This document shows, one piece after another, positions 7,271 to 15,675 of a DNA stretch of 27,059 nt. Position 1 is the first letter of the stretch; every line of letters starts with the position of its first letter. The position numbers were made by a program, and so were the translations under genes. Where the stretch lies: positions 1 to 27,059 of the forward strand of contig CALJKL010000017.1 in NCBI GenBank assembly GCA_937973555.1. The letters run 5' to 3'. The DNA is from an uncultured Flavobacteriales bacterium. GTDB taxonomy: Bacteria; Bacteroidota; Bacteroidia; Flavobacteriales; Weeksellaceae. Below the pieces are notes generated by a model. It was not told the DNA's origin, searched no databases, and saw only the letters and a program-made list of their open reading frames with translations.

Positions 7271-9015
7271 TGAGAAAAATCCTTTTCGTTTTATTTGTTG
7301 CTATTTCTACTTTAGGTTTTGCACAGATTGATAAACTCAATCCCAAACAACCTTTGGTAAAAGATCCTTATTTCAAAAAAGAAACCAATGTAGCTGTGGT
7401 TCCTGGTCAGAAGGTAGAATTTAAACACTCAGATACTTTTAACAGAAATCCAGAATTGTACGGAGGAAATCCTTATTTTGATGGAAATGTGGTTTTTATT
7501 CACAATGGAGCTACACTTACTGCAGATAGAGTAATTTTTTATGAAAAAGATAATTTTGCCAAAGCCATTGGAAACGTTGTTTTGTTGACACCTGACGGAA
7601 ACAGAATTACGGCAGAAGAGATGGAATATGACGGAAACACAGAAAGAGGTATTGCCCGAAAAAATGTAGTGCTTACCGATCCTAAACAGACTATTTCTAC
7701 ACAAGTTTTGTATTATGATAGGCTGAAAAATACAGCATATTTCAACACCGGAGGTACCATCTATGATGGCAAAAATACCATGTGGACACAAGCGGCCACT
7801 TATTTTGTAGATACCAAAACTAATGATTTTACTGGAAATTATACCATAGATAATGATCAGTACAGAGTAGAAGGTAAAAACATAAAACATTATCAAAATA
7901 CCAATACAGCAGACTTTTTCGGGCCAACTACCATTACCAATAAAAAGAAACCTTCCAACTATGTCTATACAGAAAACGGAAGGTATCTGATGAATGAGAA
8001 AGAAGTCTATCTCAATAAAAATTCAAGAATTTACTATAACGGTAAAATCCTCAAAGGAGACAAGATGTATTATAATCAGTTGACAGGTTTTGGGAAAGCT
8101 GAAGGAAATGTACGTTTAGACGATCCTAAAGAGAAAAGATATATCATTGGCGGTTATGGAGAAATCTATGAAAAGACTGATTCTGCGATGATGACCAAAA
8201 AGCCTTATGCTGTAAAACTTTTCAAGGAAGATACGGCCTTTATTGCTGCTGAAAAGTTTTTGAGCTATCAGAAATTAGATTCTACCAAGAAAAAGAAAAG
8301 TTTCTTAAGAGGATACAAAAAAGTAAGATTATACATGAAAAAGGCTCAAGGAAGGGCAGATTCATTGAGTTTTAATGAAACGGATGGTGTTCTTCATCTC
8401 AACATAAAGCCACTTTTTTGGAGCGGAGAGAAACAGATTTCTGGAGAAAAAATAGAAGCTTATTTTAATACGGAAAACGAAAATATTGATTCTTTGAAGG
8501 TAATCGGCAATGCTTTTGCCATTAGTAAGGCAGATTCTCTTAATTTGAAAGATGAATTCAATCAGGTGAAAGGAAAGCTGATGACGGTTTATTATGAAAA
8601 CAATGAAGTGAAAATTGCGAAAGTCATTGGCAATGCACAAGCTATTACTTACGCAGATTCTGAAGATGCTAAAACTAAAAAACTCGACAGAGTTGGAGTT
8701 GCTTTATCTACTTGTGGGCAGATTGAAGCCTTATTCGAAGATAAGAAGATTCAGATTATTTCCTGTAATATTGGTGCCAATACAGACATTTATCCAATGA
8801 GTAAAATAGCTCCTGAAAAAAGAAAATTCCCGGATTTTAATTGGAATACCAAAGACCGTCCAAGGAAATGGGAAGACATTTTTCTAGATACGCCTGAATA
8901 TGAAGAAACCAAATACGAAACGGATGATATCCTTTATAAAAAGGCGGAGGAGCTTCGTAAAAAAGAGGAAGAAAAACGTAAACCTAAAACCCCTAAACGG
9001 GATAGAAAATTATAA
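7270..9015 (+). CDS. OstA/LptA-like lipopolysaccharide-transport protein
   Basis: This is a 581-residue exported protein. It has a signal peptide (MRKILFVLFVAISTLGFAQ, cleavage after FAQ likely) followed by repeated short beta-strand-rich motifs (GATLTADRVIFY, GNRITAEEMEYDGN, GNYTIDNDQYRVEGKNI, RYLMNEKEVYLNKNSRIYYNG, GKAEGNVRLDDP) that are the OstA/LptA-type repeats building a beta-jellyroll. The family shuttles LPS across the periplasm. In Bacteroidota these larger OstA-like proteins are periplasmic or outer-membrane associated and longer than E. coli LptA. Similar repeats recur near residues 400-450 (GEKIEAYFNTENENIDSLKVIGNA-type). The last ~30 residues are a lysine/arginine/glutamate-rich tail. 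It overlaps the Fur-family gene by one base and ends at a terminator. The exact partner in the Lpt pathway cannot be told from sequence. Confidence 0.82.
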   Translation: MRKILFVLFVAISTLGFAQIDKLNPKQPLVKDPYFKKETNVAVVPGQKVEFKHSDTFNRNPELYGGNPYFDGNVVFIHNGATLTADRVIFYEKDNFAKAIGNVVLLTPDGNRITAEEMEYDGNTERGIARKNVVLTDPKQTISTQVLYYDRLKNTAYFNTGGTIYDGKNTMWTQAATYFVDTKTNDFTGNYTIDNDQYRVEGKNIKHYQNTNTADFFGPTTITNKKKPSNYVYTENGRYLMNEKEVYLNKNSRIYYNGKILKGDKMYYNQLTGFGKAEGNVRLDDPKEKRYIIGGYGEIYEKTDSAMMTKKPYAVKLFKEDTAFIAAEKFLSYQKLDSTKKKKSFLRGYKKVRLYMKKAQGRADSLSFNETDGVLHLNIKPLFWSGEKQISGEKIEAYFNTENENIDSLKVIGNAFAISKADSLNLKDEFNQVKGKLMTVYYENNEVKIAKVIGNAQAITYADSEDAKTKKLDRVGVALSTCGQIEALFEDKKIQIISCNIGANTDIYPMSKIAPEKRKFPDFNWNTKDRPRKWEDIFLDTPEYEETKYETDDILYKKAEELRKKEEEKRKPKTPKRDRKL

Positions 9016-9021
9016 AAATTT

Positions 9022-9048
9022 AAATCGGATATTTGTCCGATTTTTTTA
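9022..9048 (+). terminator. Intrinsic terminator after the OstA-like gene
   Basis: A stem AAATCGGA (9022-9029)/TCCGATTT (9036-9043) with a 6-nt loop is followed by a T tract. It begins 7 bp after the stop. Confidence 0.87.
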
Positions 9049-9078
9049 TTTAATAAAAGTCAACTTTATTTCCATTAA

Positions 9079-9104
9079 TTGAGACAATAAAATTGGTATC
9101 TTTA
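9079..9104 (+). promoter_or_regulatory. Possible promoter of the GH89 gene
   Basis: TTG (9079-9081) is followed after 15 bp by TATCTTTA (9097-9104), one mismatch from TAnnTTTG, and the ATG comes 16 bp later. The spacing is short, so support is modest. Confidence 0.35.
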
Positions 9105-9120
9105 ACCTTTCAAAATTTTC

Positions 9121-11304
9121 ATGAAAAACCTTTTTGTTTTTATATTTTTATTTCTAGGTTTTAAAGCTTTTGCACAGGATGATCTAACTGTCGCAAAATT
9201 ATTGGTATCAAGAATTGCCCCAAATTATCAAAACCAAATTATCTTTATAAAAGAAAATACCACTGAGGGAAAAGATTATTATCGTCTTGCATCTAAAGAT
9301 GGCAAGCTATTTATTACAGCCAATAATGCCAATTCTATGGCAGTAGGTTTCAATACTTTCCTTAAAAATTATTGTAGTGTTTCTGTTTCCTGGTATGCTG
9401 ACAATAAAATAAAAGTTCCTAAAAAACTTCCTCAGCTAAAAGCAGAAATACAGAATGAGGCAAGGGTTCAGAATAGGTTTTTCTTGAATTACTGCACTTT
9501 CGGATATACCATGCCTTGGTGGAAATGGAGAGATTGGGAACGTTTCATAGACTGGATGGCGCTTAATGGTGTTAATCTGCCTTTGGCGATTACTGGACAA
9601 GAAAAAATCTGGCTCAATGTATGGAAGAAATTTGGATTGAAGGAAGATGAAATACGAAGTTTCTATACCGGTCCAGCTTATTTGCCATGGCACAGAATGG
9701 CGAATATAGACCATTGGGAAGGTCCTCTTCCTATGTCTTGGATTGAAGGACAGGCAGAATTACAGAAGAAAATTCTAGAAAGAGAGCGCAGTTTTAATAT
9801 GAAACCTGTGCTTCCGGCTTTTGCTGGGCATGTGCCCAAAGCTTTGCATCAGAAATTTCCAAATGCCAAAATTACTTCTCTCGGAGAATGGGGAAATTTC
9901 AGCGAAAAATATCAAAGTTATTTTCTGGATTCTTTTGATCCCTTGTTTAATGAAATTCAAAATGAATTTTTAAAGGAACAAACCAAAGAATTTGGTACAG
10001 ATCATATATATGGCACAGACCCTTTTAATGAAGTAACGCCACCGAGTTGGGAACCAAAATATTTGGCAGACGTCTCTAAGCATATTTATGAATCTTTATC
10101 GAATGCAGATAAAGAAGCTAAATGGCTTCAGATGGGCTGGATTTTTTATTACATGAGAGACAAATGGACCAATGAAAGGATTAAAGCATATTTGCAGGCA
10201 GTACCTCAGGATAAACTGATTATGCTAGACTATTTTTGTGATCATACAGAAGTTTGGAAACAAACTGATTCATTTTTTGATCAACCTTATATTTGGTCTT
10301 ATTTGGGGAATTTCGGAGGCAATACAACGCTTCATGGACATCTGAAAGAGGCAGATGAAAAACTGGAAAATACCTTTAAAAACGGCGGGAAAAACCTTTG
10401 GGGAATTGGTGCCACTTTGGAGGGTTTTGGAAATAATCCCATGATGTATGAATTTATCTTGGATAAGGCTTGGCAGAAAGATTATAGCATGAAATCTTTT
10501 ACTGAAACATACGCGAAAAGTAGATCCGGAAAAGACTATGAAAATTCGATAAAGGCTTGGAAGATTCTTTCGGAGAAAATATATATTCAAAATTCTGATG
10601 TGGGCAAAGGTGATCTTACCAATTCTAAACCCGTTTTCGAAAAATTTTTCAATTGGACGGTGAATCCTGAAATTAAATATGATAACAAAGACTTGGCAGA
10701 AGCCTGGAAATATTTGTTAAAAGTAAATGCTGAAACGGATGAATACAAAGATGATTTAACTGTTGTGGGTAAACAGGTTTTAGGAAATTATTTCATGAAG
10801 CTTCGGGGTCAATTTGCGTTTGCCTATCAACAAAAAAATCTAATTGAGATGAAGTCTTCAGGAGAGAAGATGATAGCGCTTATATATGATATTGATGAAC
10901 TGTTGGCTTCCAATCAAAATTATCTTGTGGGCAAATGGATAGAAGAAGCCAAAGCCATGACGGATATTCCGAATGAAAAAGCCTATTATGAAAAGGATGC
11001 CAGAAAAATTATTACCGTTTGGGGAGAAAAGAGCAGAGACCTTAATGATTATGGCAATCGTTCTATAGCCGGATTGATGAAAGATTACTACGGTGGAAGA
11101 TGGAAAATCTTTATCGATGAAAGTATGAAAGCTGTAGAAAACAATAACCCTGCCGATGAAAAAGAGATTCTTGAAAAAGTGAATCAGTTTTCATGGGATT
11201 GGTCTGAAGCACAAAATATTTATTCTTCCAAGCCAAAAGGCAACACCAAAAGCATTTCAAAAAAGCTGTATCTGAAATATATTCATGATATCGTAAAAAA
11301 ATAA
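9121..11304 (+). CDS. Alpha-N-acetylglucosaminidase, glycoside hydrolase family 89
   Basis: This 727-residue exported enzyme is homologous to lysosomal NAGLU and removes terminal alpha-linked N-acetylglucosamine from glycans such as heparan sulfate or mucin-type sugars. A signal peptide (MKNLFVFIFLFLGFKAFAQ) is followed by a small N-terminal domain (to ~residue 105), the catalytic barrel (RFFLNYCTFGYTMPWWKWRDWERFIDWMALNGVNLPL and onward) and a helical C-terminal domain. The two family catalytic glutamates are visible: Glu304 in GTDPFNEVTPP and Glu434 in GATLEGFGNNP. The 130-residue spacing equals that of human NAGLU (Glu316/Glu446). Export with no lipobox suggests a periplasmic or secreted location, and there is no C-terminal sorting domain. 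The acetyltransferase-like gene follows after 31 bp and is probably co-transcribed. The natural substrate is inferred. Confidence 0.93.
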   Translation: MKNLFVFIFLFLGFKAFAQDDLTVAKLLVSRIAPNYQNQIIFIKENTTEGKDYYRLASKDGKLFITANNANSMAVGFNTFLKNYCSVSVSWYADNKIKVPKKLPQLKAEIQNEARVQNRFFLNYCTFGYTMPWWKWRDWERFIDWMALNGVNLPLAITGQEKIWLNVWKKFGLKEDEIRSFYTGPAYLPWHRMANIDHWEGPLPMSWIEGQAELQKKILERERSFNMKPVLPAFAGHVPKALHQKFPNAKITSLGEWGNFSEKYQSYFLDSFDPLFNEIQNEFLKEQTKEFGTDHIYGTDPFNEVTPPSWEPKYLADVSKHIYESLSNADKEAKWLQMGWIFYYMRDKWTNERIKAYLQAVPQDKLIMLDYFCDHTEVWKQTDSFFDQPYIWSYLGNFGGNTTLHGHLKEADEKLENTFKNGGKNLWGIGATLEGFGNNPMMYEFILDKAWQKDYSMKSFTETYAKSRSGKDYENSIKAWKILSEKIYIQNSDVGKGDLTNSKPVFEKFFNWTVNPEIKYDNKDLAEAWKYLLKVNAETDEYKDDLTVVGKQVLGNYFMKLRGQFAFAYQQKNLIEMKSSGEKMIALIYDIDELLASNQNYLVGKWIEEAKAMTDIPNEKAYYEKDARKIITVWGEKSRDLNDYGNRSIAGLMKDYYGGRWKIFIDESMKAVENNNPADEKEILEKVNQFSWDWSEAQNIYSSKPKGNTKSISKKLYLKYIHDIVKK

Positions 11305-11335
11305 AACTATAAATGTCACTTATCACTAATAGCCT

Positions 11336-12445
11336 ATGCAACTCAACAAAAGATCTTTAGCTTTAGATGTATTCCGTGGAATAACGGTTTGTTTTATGAT
11401 CATTGTTAACTCTTCTGGAAACTGGGGTACCACCTATGAGCCGCTGCTTCATGCCAGTTGGAATGGTTTTACGCCCACAGATTTGGTATTTCCGGCCTTT
11501 TTGTTTGCCGTTGGTAACTCTATGAGTTTTGTAATGGATAAATGGAAAAAGTTGCCACAAAGGGATGTTCTTATTAAAATATTGAAAAGAACTTCTATCA
11601 TCTTTTTGTTGGGCTTTTTGATGTATTGGTTTCCATTTTATAAGTTAGATAAAGCGTTTAATGTTATATCATTTCCAATTGATGAAACTCGATTTTTTGG
11701 TGTTTTACAGCGCATAGCACTTTGTTATGGTATTGCTTCTTTGATGCTGTATTATTTTAAGCCTAAAGTTTCCTTATATTTTAGTGCTTTTATCCTTTTT
11801 GTGTATTGGGGAATATTTATCTTTTTTGGACCATACGATATGCATAATAATCCGGTATTGACTGCAGATTTATATTTATTCAATGAAAGACACATATATC
11901 ACGGTGAAGGTTTTGCTTTTGATCCGGAGGGATTTCTAAGTACATTTCCGGCATTGGTAAATGTTTTTGCGGGATATTTTGCAGGGAAATATATTCAGGA
12001 AAAAGGAAAGTCGTATGAGGGAATTGCAAAGCTTTTAATGGTAGGCTTTCTTTTTATTGCCGCAGGTTTTTTATGGAATTATAGTTTTGAAATCAATAAA
12101 AAAATCTGGTCCAGTTCTTATGTTTTACTTACTGTAGGCTTATCTTTCTCTATTTTGGCTTTAGTAGTTTATTATACAGATTTTTTAAAACAAACAAAAG
12201 GGGTCTATTTTTTTGAAGTATTTGGTAAAAACACATTGGTTATTTATCTACTTTCAGAACTTATTCTTACGGTACTTTGGAATATACCCATCCATCAAAA
12301 AATTGCATATTCCTGGATTTATGAAAATATTTTCAAAAATGCAGGAGATTATTTTGGGGCCTTCCTTTTTTCATTGACAAATATGTTTTTTTGTTGGTTG
12401 GTGGGGTATGTTTTGGATCAGAAAAAGATTTATATAAAAATATAG
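11336..12445 (+). CDS. NagX / HGSNAT-like transmembrane acyltransferase
   Basis: This is a 369-residue polytopic inner-membrane protein (about 10 hydrophobic segments) of the heparan-alpha-glucosaminide N-acetyltransferase type (DUF5009/DUF1624-like). The N-terminus has the family motif RSLALDVFRGITVCFMIIVN, followed by HASWNGFTPTDLVFPAFLF. His39 aligns with the active-site histidine of human HGSNAT, in the context H-A-x-W-N-G. A later FEVFGKNTLVIYLLSEL is the usual C-terminal family segment. In lysosomes this family moves acetyl from cytosolic acetyl-CoA to glucosamine on the far side of the membrane. Here the topology would acetylate a periplasmic glucosaminide, giving the substrate for the upstream GH89 enzyme. 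Bacterial members are often called NagX. Actual donor and acceptor are unproven. Confidence 0.85.
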   Translation: MQLNKRSLALDVFRGITVCFMIIVNSSGNWGTTYEPLLHASWNGFTPTDLVFPAFLFAVGNSMSFVMDKWKKLPQRDVLIKILKRTSIIFLLGFLMYWFPFYKLDKAFNVISFPIDETRFFGVLQRIALCYGIASLMLYYFKPKVSLYFSAFILFVYWGIFIFFGPYDMHNNPVLTADLYLFNERHIYHGEGFAFDPEGFLSTFPALVNVFAGYFAGKYIQEKGKSYEGIAKLLMVGFLFIAAGFLWNYSFEINKKIWSSSYVLLTVGLSFSILALVVYYTDFLKQTKGVYFFEVFGKNTLVIYLLSELILTVLWNIPIHQKIAYSWIYENIFKNAGDYFGAFLFSLTNMFFCWLVGYVLDQKKIYIKI

Positions 12446-12551
12446 CTTTTACCGATTGTTTATTTTCTGAAAATCTGCATTGGGTTTCAATTGAACTTTT
12501 AGTTATTGTTTTCATAAAGAAAGTATATCCTTATTTTTTTATATCAAAGCA

Positions 12552-12590
12552 AGAAGCCTATAATTATTTGAGGCTTTTTATTTTTGTTTT
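12552..12590 (+). terminator. Intrinsic terminator of the GH89-NagX unit
   Basis: A stem AAGCCT (12554-12559)/AGGCTT (12571-12576) with flanking A/T pairing is followed by a long T-rich run. It lies ~110 bp after the NagX stop. The bases between hold no gene I can support. Confidence 0.65.
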
Positions 12591-12596
12591 TTGATT

Positions 12597-12710
12597 TTAA
12601 TTTTTAATTATTTTTTTAAAAGATTTTTTACCATCCGTATTTTCTATTTCTAAATAGTAAATACCACTTTTAAACGCAGAGATTTCTATTGCGCTATTTA
12701 GGGTTTGTAA
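12597..12710 (-). pseudogene. Relic of a type IX secretion C-terminal sorting domain
   Basis: A 37-codon open frame ends at TAA (12599-12597) and is preceded directly by an in-frame TGA. It reads IEISAFKSGIYYLEIEN, then TDGKKSFKKIIKN. This is the classic end of a type A T9SS sorting domain: the I-S-x-x-x-S-G-I-Y-x-L/V strand, then G-K-K and a basic K-K-I-I-K-N terminus. There is no start codon or upstream domain. It lies 25 bp downstream of the TlpA-like stop on the same strand, in another frame. It is either the tail of a deleted secreted protein or a tail once fused to the TlpA-like gene. Confidence 0.7.
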
Positions 12711-12735
12711 TCATAAGATTTAATAACCTTAACGG

Positions 12736-13986
12736 TTAATTTGCTTTTTCATAGGATAGGCAGTCTATCTTTCTGTTTGTTTTTTCTAATGTGAGTCCAT
12801 AGTTATTGAGTTCTTTTATTAAATCTTCTATATTGCCTCTTTTAAAAAGAAAATTGTATTTTTTTGTATTGTTGGTTTCATCAAGAACGATAATTTTATA
12901 CTGATTATATATGCTGTTAGCAACACCTTTTAATGAATAATTATCAAAATTTACAAATTCCTTAGAACTTCCTGCATGGCTTAGTTCTCCTTTATTATTT
13001 TCATTTTCTTTTAATTTATTTTCATTTAATATTTTGAGAATATATACTTCTTTGTCTACCGAAACTTTTTCCTCTTTTAGATTTAATCTACTGGTAAAAA
13101 AGGTTTTTATTTTATTAATGTCATAACCTTCCGCCTCATTAAAATTCATGTCTTTATATAAGAAATCATAATTTTTATTGAAATTATCAGGTAAAATGAT
13201 CTTATAACTAGGTATATTATTGAGTATGCTTAATATGGATTTAGCATCCCATTTAAAAAGCATCAATTTACCATTAGAAAGGTCATAATAACTTGCCATA
13301 TTGTATTTAAGATTAGGATCTGATTCCATAAAATGAATGGCATAATTAACATTGCTTTCATATACTTTTTGTATGTCAGCATAGTAGAGGCCAAACATTT
13401 CTTCGGGACCTGCTTTTTTTTCTGTGGCTTTTTGGGTTTCTTCTGTTTTTTTAGAAGTAGTTGCAGAAGCATTCTCCATTGGCTGGTCAGAAATAAATTT
13501 GTCTAAAACATCTTTGTTTAGCATAGAAGGATTTCCTACCCACCTTACAATATTTTGGTTATCAATTAATATAGTGCTAGGAACACTGTAGTTGTTATCT
13601 GGCTGTTGTATAAAAGTTTTGTGAGTTTTTTTGGATTGGTCAGCAATAACAACTGTTTCAAATTTTATTTTGCTTAAAGTTTTTTTTACTTTTTCCGGTG
13701 ACTCATCAGTAATCGATAAAAACACCAATTTTGGGTTGTTTTTATATTTGCTTTGTAATTCATTCAAATGAGGTACAGCTGCTAGACAAGGCCCACACCA
13801 AGTGGCCCAAAATTCTACTACTTTATACTTGTTAGAAAAGTTTTTGTCTTTTGGTGCATTAAGAATGTAATCAGTAACATGGATGCCTGGAGATTTTTCG
13901 CCTACCTTAATGTTAGAATATTGCCCAAATGAAAATAAGGATAAGAGTATTAATGATAATACTGAAATTTTTGTATTCATAAGCAT
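12736..13986 (-). CDS. TlpA-family thiol-disulfide oxidoreductase with extra C-terminal domain
   Basis: This is a 416-residue exported protein. A signal peptide covers residues 1-21 (ending LFSFGQ). A thioredoxin-like AhpC/TSA-Redoxin domain follows (residues ~26-165) with the redox motif WATWCGPC (Cys64, Cys67) and the cis-proline segment VPSTILID. After a Lys/Glu/Thr-rich linker (~170-195) comes a second domain of ~220 residues. Its end (FDNYSLKGVANSIYNQYKI, then NLIKELNNYGL-like) resembles the DUF3738/STN-type region seen in other Bacteroidota TlpA-like proteins. It probably reduces or relays thiols in the periplasm; partner unknown. Two ATGs lie six bases apart (MLMN), and either could start it. 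It is divergent from mnmE and followed on the same strand by the sorting-domain relic at 12597-12710. Confidence 0.82.
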   Translation of the reverse strand: MLMNTKISVLSLILLSLFSFGQYSNIKVGEKSPGIHVTDYILNAPKDKNFSNKYKVVEFWATWCGPCLAAVPHLNELQSKYKNNPKLVFLSITDESPEKVKKTLSKIKFETVVIADQSKKTHKTFIQQPDNNYSVPSTILIDNQNIVRWVGNPSMLNKDVLDKFISDQPMENASATTSKKTEETQKATEKKAGPEEMFGLYYADIQKVYESNVNYAIHFMESDPNLKYNMASYYDLSNGKLMLFKWDAKSILSILNNIPSYKIILPDNFNKNYDFLYKDMNFNEAEGYDINKIKTFFTSRLNLKEEKVSVDKEVYILKILNENKLKENENNKGELSHAGSSKEFVNFDNYSLKGVANSIYNQYKIIVLDETNNTKKYNFLFKRGNIEDLIKELNNYGLTLEKTNRKIDCLSYEKAN

Positions 13987-14091
13987 TGTGTTTTTGGTTA
14001 ATATTAGATGTAACTAAATTTTTATTATTGTTTCAAAAAATACGCCCTTTTTGGGTTTAATTTTAAAACGTATTTTTTTGACTATCAATAT

Positions 14092-14124
14092 TTGATCCAT
14101 TAAAATTTGTTTTTCTTACCTTTG
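14092..14124 (+). promoter_or_regulatory. Promoter very close to the mnmE start
   Basis: TTG (14092-14094) is followed after 22 bp by TACCTTTG (14117-14124), a match to TAnnTTTG. The box ends only 4 bases before the ATG at 14129, so initiation ~6-7 nt downstream would fall on the start codon. Either the mRNA is leaderless or a further upstream promoter is used. Confidence 0.45.
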
Positions 14125-14128
14125 CCCT

Positions 14129-15511
14129 ATGAAACAAGATACCATTTGTGCACTGGCTACAGCCAATGGAATAGGGGCAATAGGCGTTATTAGAATTTCA
14201 GGTGATGATGCATTATCGGTTGTTCAAAGATCATTTCCTGCAAAGGATTTATCCGCTCAGAAATCTCATACAGTACATTATGGCTATTTTATGGATCAAG
14301 ATGAAGTGATAGATGAAGTGATGTTAGCTATCTTTTTGGCTCCTAAATCTTTTACCACAGAAAATTCTGTAGAAATTTCGTTTCACGGATCCCCACATAT
14401 CGGTAAAAAAATCTTGGAAACCCTCATTAAAAATGGGGCCCGAATGGCAAAGGCTGGGGAGTTTACCATGCGTGCTTTTATGAATGGAAGAATAGACCTT
14501 TCTCAGGCTGAGGCTATTGCAGACATTATCGCTTCTGAGAATGAAGCCAGCAGAAAAGTGGCCATGTCTCAATTGAAAGGTGGCGTTTCTCAGGAAATTT
14601 CTGTTCTTAGAAATGACCTTCTTAATTTTGTTTCTTTAATCGAATTAGAACTTGATTTTGCTGAAGAGGATGTAGAATTTGCAGACCGTACTGCTCTCGT
14701 TCAATTGCTTCATAAAATTGAAACCAAACTGAAATCTCTTATAGACACTTTCCAATACGGTAATGCCATCAAAAGTGGTGTGGCAGTTGCCATTATCGGC
14801 AAACCCAATGCCGGAAAATCTACCTTGCTGAATGCTTTGCTGAAAGAAGAAAGAGCCATTGTTTCGGATATTGCAGGTACCACTAGAGATACTATAGAAG
14901 AAGTTTTGCATATAAAAGGAAATGCCTTTAGGTTAATTGATACTGCAGGCCTACGCGAAACAGCTGATGAAATAGAAAAAATAGGCGTTGCCAAAGCCCG
15001 TGAAAAAGTAAACAGCGCCGAAGTTTTGGTGTATTTGGCAGATGCCAATTCAAATGATTTTTCTGAAGATATAGACTTGCTAAAATCAATTCTTCGTGAA
15101 GATTTAAAGGTGATTATCTGCGCCACCAAAATAGATGAAGTGCTTCCAACAAAATTTATTCAAATAGAAGAGGCTTTTAGAAAAGAGATTGTATCAGATT
15201 TTGATTTCATTACTATTTCTGCTGTCGAAAACCAAAATATTCAGGATCTCAAGAATGAATTATCTTCTTATGTAGAACATCTGAAATCTGAAAGCAATGT
15301 GGTGATTACCAACCAAAGGCATTATGAAGCTTTAAGGAAGTCTATAGATGCCGTGTACCGGGTAAAAGAGGCTATCAGCCATCAGATTTCTACCGAACTA
15401 TTAGCCTATGAACTCAAAAACGCTTTGGAATACCTGGGAGAAATCTCTGGAGAGTTTACCAATGACGAAGTATTAGGAAATATTTTCTCTAAGTTCTGTA
15501 TCGGAAAGTAA
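14129..15511 (+). CDS. mnmE: tRNA uridine-5-carboxymethylaminomethyl(34) synthesis GTPase MnmE
   Basis: This is a complete 460-residue protein. With MnmG it builds the cmnm5 modification on the wobble uridine of certain tRNAs, in the cytoplasm. The N-terminal tetrahydrofolate-binding domain (residues ~1-118) starts with DTICALATANGIGAIGVIRISG. A helical domain holds the inserted GTPase: G1 GKPNAGKST (Lys230), G2 around AGTTRDT, G3 DTAGLRE and G4 ATKID. The C-terminal FCIGK supplies the catalytic cysteine (Cys457). Length and ends are standard, so the gene remains intact even though an integrative element starts just beyond it. The 3' end of this gene (trmE) is the known attachment site of SGI1-type islands in Enterobacteria. 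Confidence 0.97.
   Translation: MKQDTICALATANGIGAIGVIRISGDDALSVVQRSFPAKDLSAQKSHTVHYGYFMDQDEVIDEVMLAIFLAPKSFTTENSVEISFHGSPHIGKKILETLIKNGARMAKAGEFTMRAFMNGRIDLSQAEAIADIIASENEASRKVAMSQLKGGVSQEISVLRNDLLNFVSLIELELDFAEEDVEFADRTALVQLLHKIETKLKSLIDTFQYGNAIKSGVAVAIIGKPNAGKSTLLNALLKEERAIVSDIAGTTRDTIEEVLHIKGNAFRLIDTAGLRETADEIEKIGVAKAREKVNSAEVLVYLADANSNDFSEDIDLLKSILREDLKVIICATKIDEVLPTKFIQIEEAFRKEIVSDFDFITISAVENQNIQDLKNELSSYVEHLKSESNVVITNQRHYEALRKSIDAVYRVKEAISHQISTELLAYELKNALEYLGEISGEFTNDEVLGNIFSKFCIGK
15494..15511 (+). other. Candidate left attachment site (mnmE 3' end)
   Basis: The last 18 bases of mnmE (TTCTGTATCGGAAAGTAA) encode the invariant FCIGK end and are the natural conserved core for a recombinase that targets mnmE without breaking it. 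The position is inferred from the neighbouring integrase; no partner repeat is present in the window. Confidence 0.35.
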
Positions 15512-15547
15512 AGTATTTGATTTTATTTTACTTTATTGCTGAAAATG

Positions 15548-15580
15548 AGTGATTTACATAAAATCACTTTTACTTTTTTT
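15548..15580 (+). terminator. Intrinsic terminator after mnmE
   Basis: A stem AGTGATTT (15548-15555)/AAATCACT (15561-15568) with a 5-nt loop is followed by TTTACTTTTTTT. Confidence 0.78.
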
Positions 15581-15660
15581 GTTACCATTTGATTTATTTT
15601 TTGTAAAATTTGTTACCAATTTGTATATTTGGTAACAGTTTTTGTTGTATGGTAACAAAA
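15577..15660. repeat. Nested GTTACC/GGTAAC inverted repeats, likely operator or integrase arm sites
   Basis: There are four copies of one hexamer. The outer pair is TTTTGTTACCAT (15577-15588) and ATGGTAACAAAA (15649-15660), 12 bp and perfectly inverted. The inner pair is TGTTACCAA (15611-15619) and TTGGTAACA (15629-15637). The inner pair straddles the -7 element of the promoter at 15600-15631. Repression by the HTH protein at 15735, or arm-site binding by the integrase or excisionase, would both fit. Confidence 0.8.
15600..15631 (+). promoter_or_regulatory. Promoter of the HTH-integrase operon
   Basis: TTTG (15600-15603) and, 20 bp after it, TATATTTG (15624-15631) match the Bacteroidota promoter closely. 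Transcription would start near 15638 with a leader of ~97 nt that contains the 10-bp repeats. The inner inverted repeat overlaps the -7 box and spacer, which implies repression when a protein is bound there. Confidence 0.6.
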
Positions 15661-15675
15661 TTGGCGAAATTATGG

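Noticed and set aside
12391..12594. 67-codon plus-strand frame after the NagX gene
   Set aside because: It overlaps the end of NagX and runs through the terminator hairpin and T-rich tail; low-complexity AT-rich content explains it.
13263..13472. 69-codon lysine-rich frame on the minus strand
   Set aside because: It lies wholly within the TlpA-like gene in another frame; its composition comes from the lysine-rich linker.
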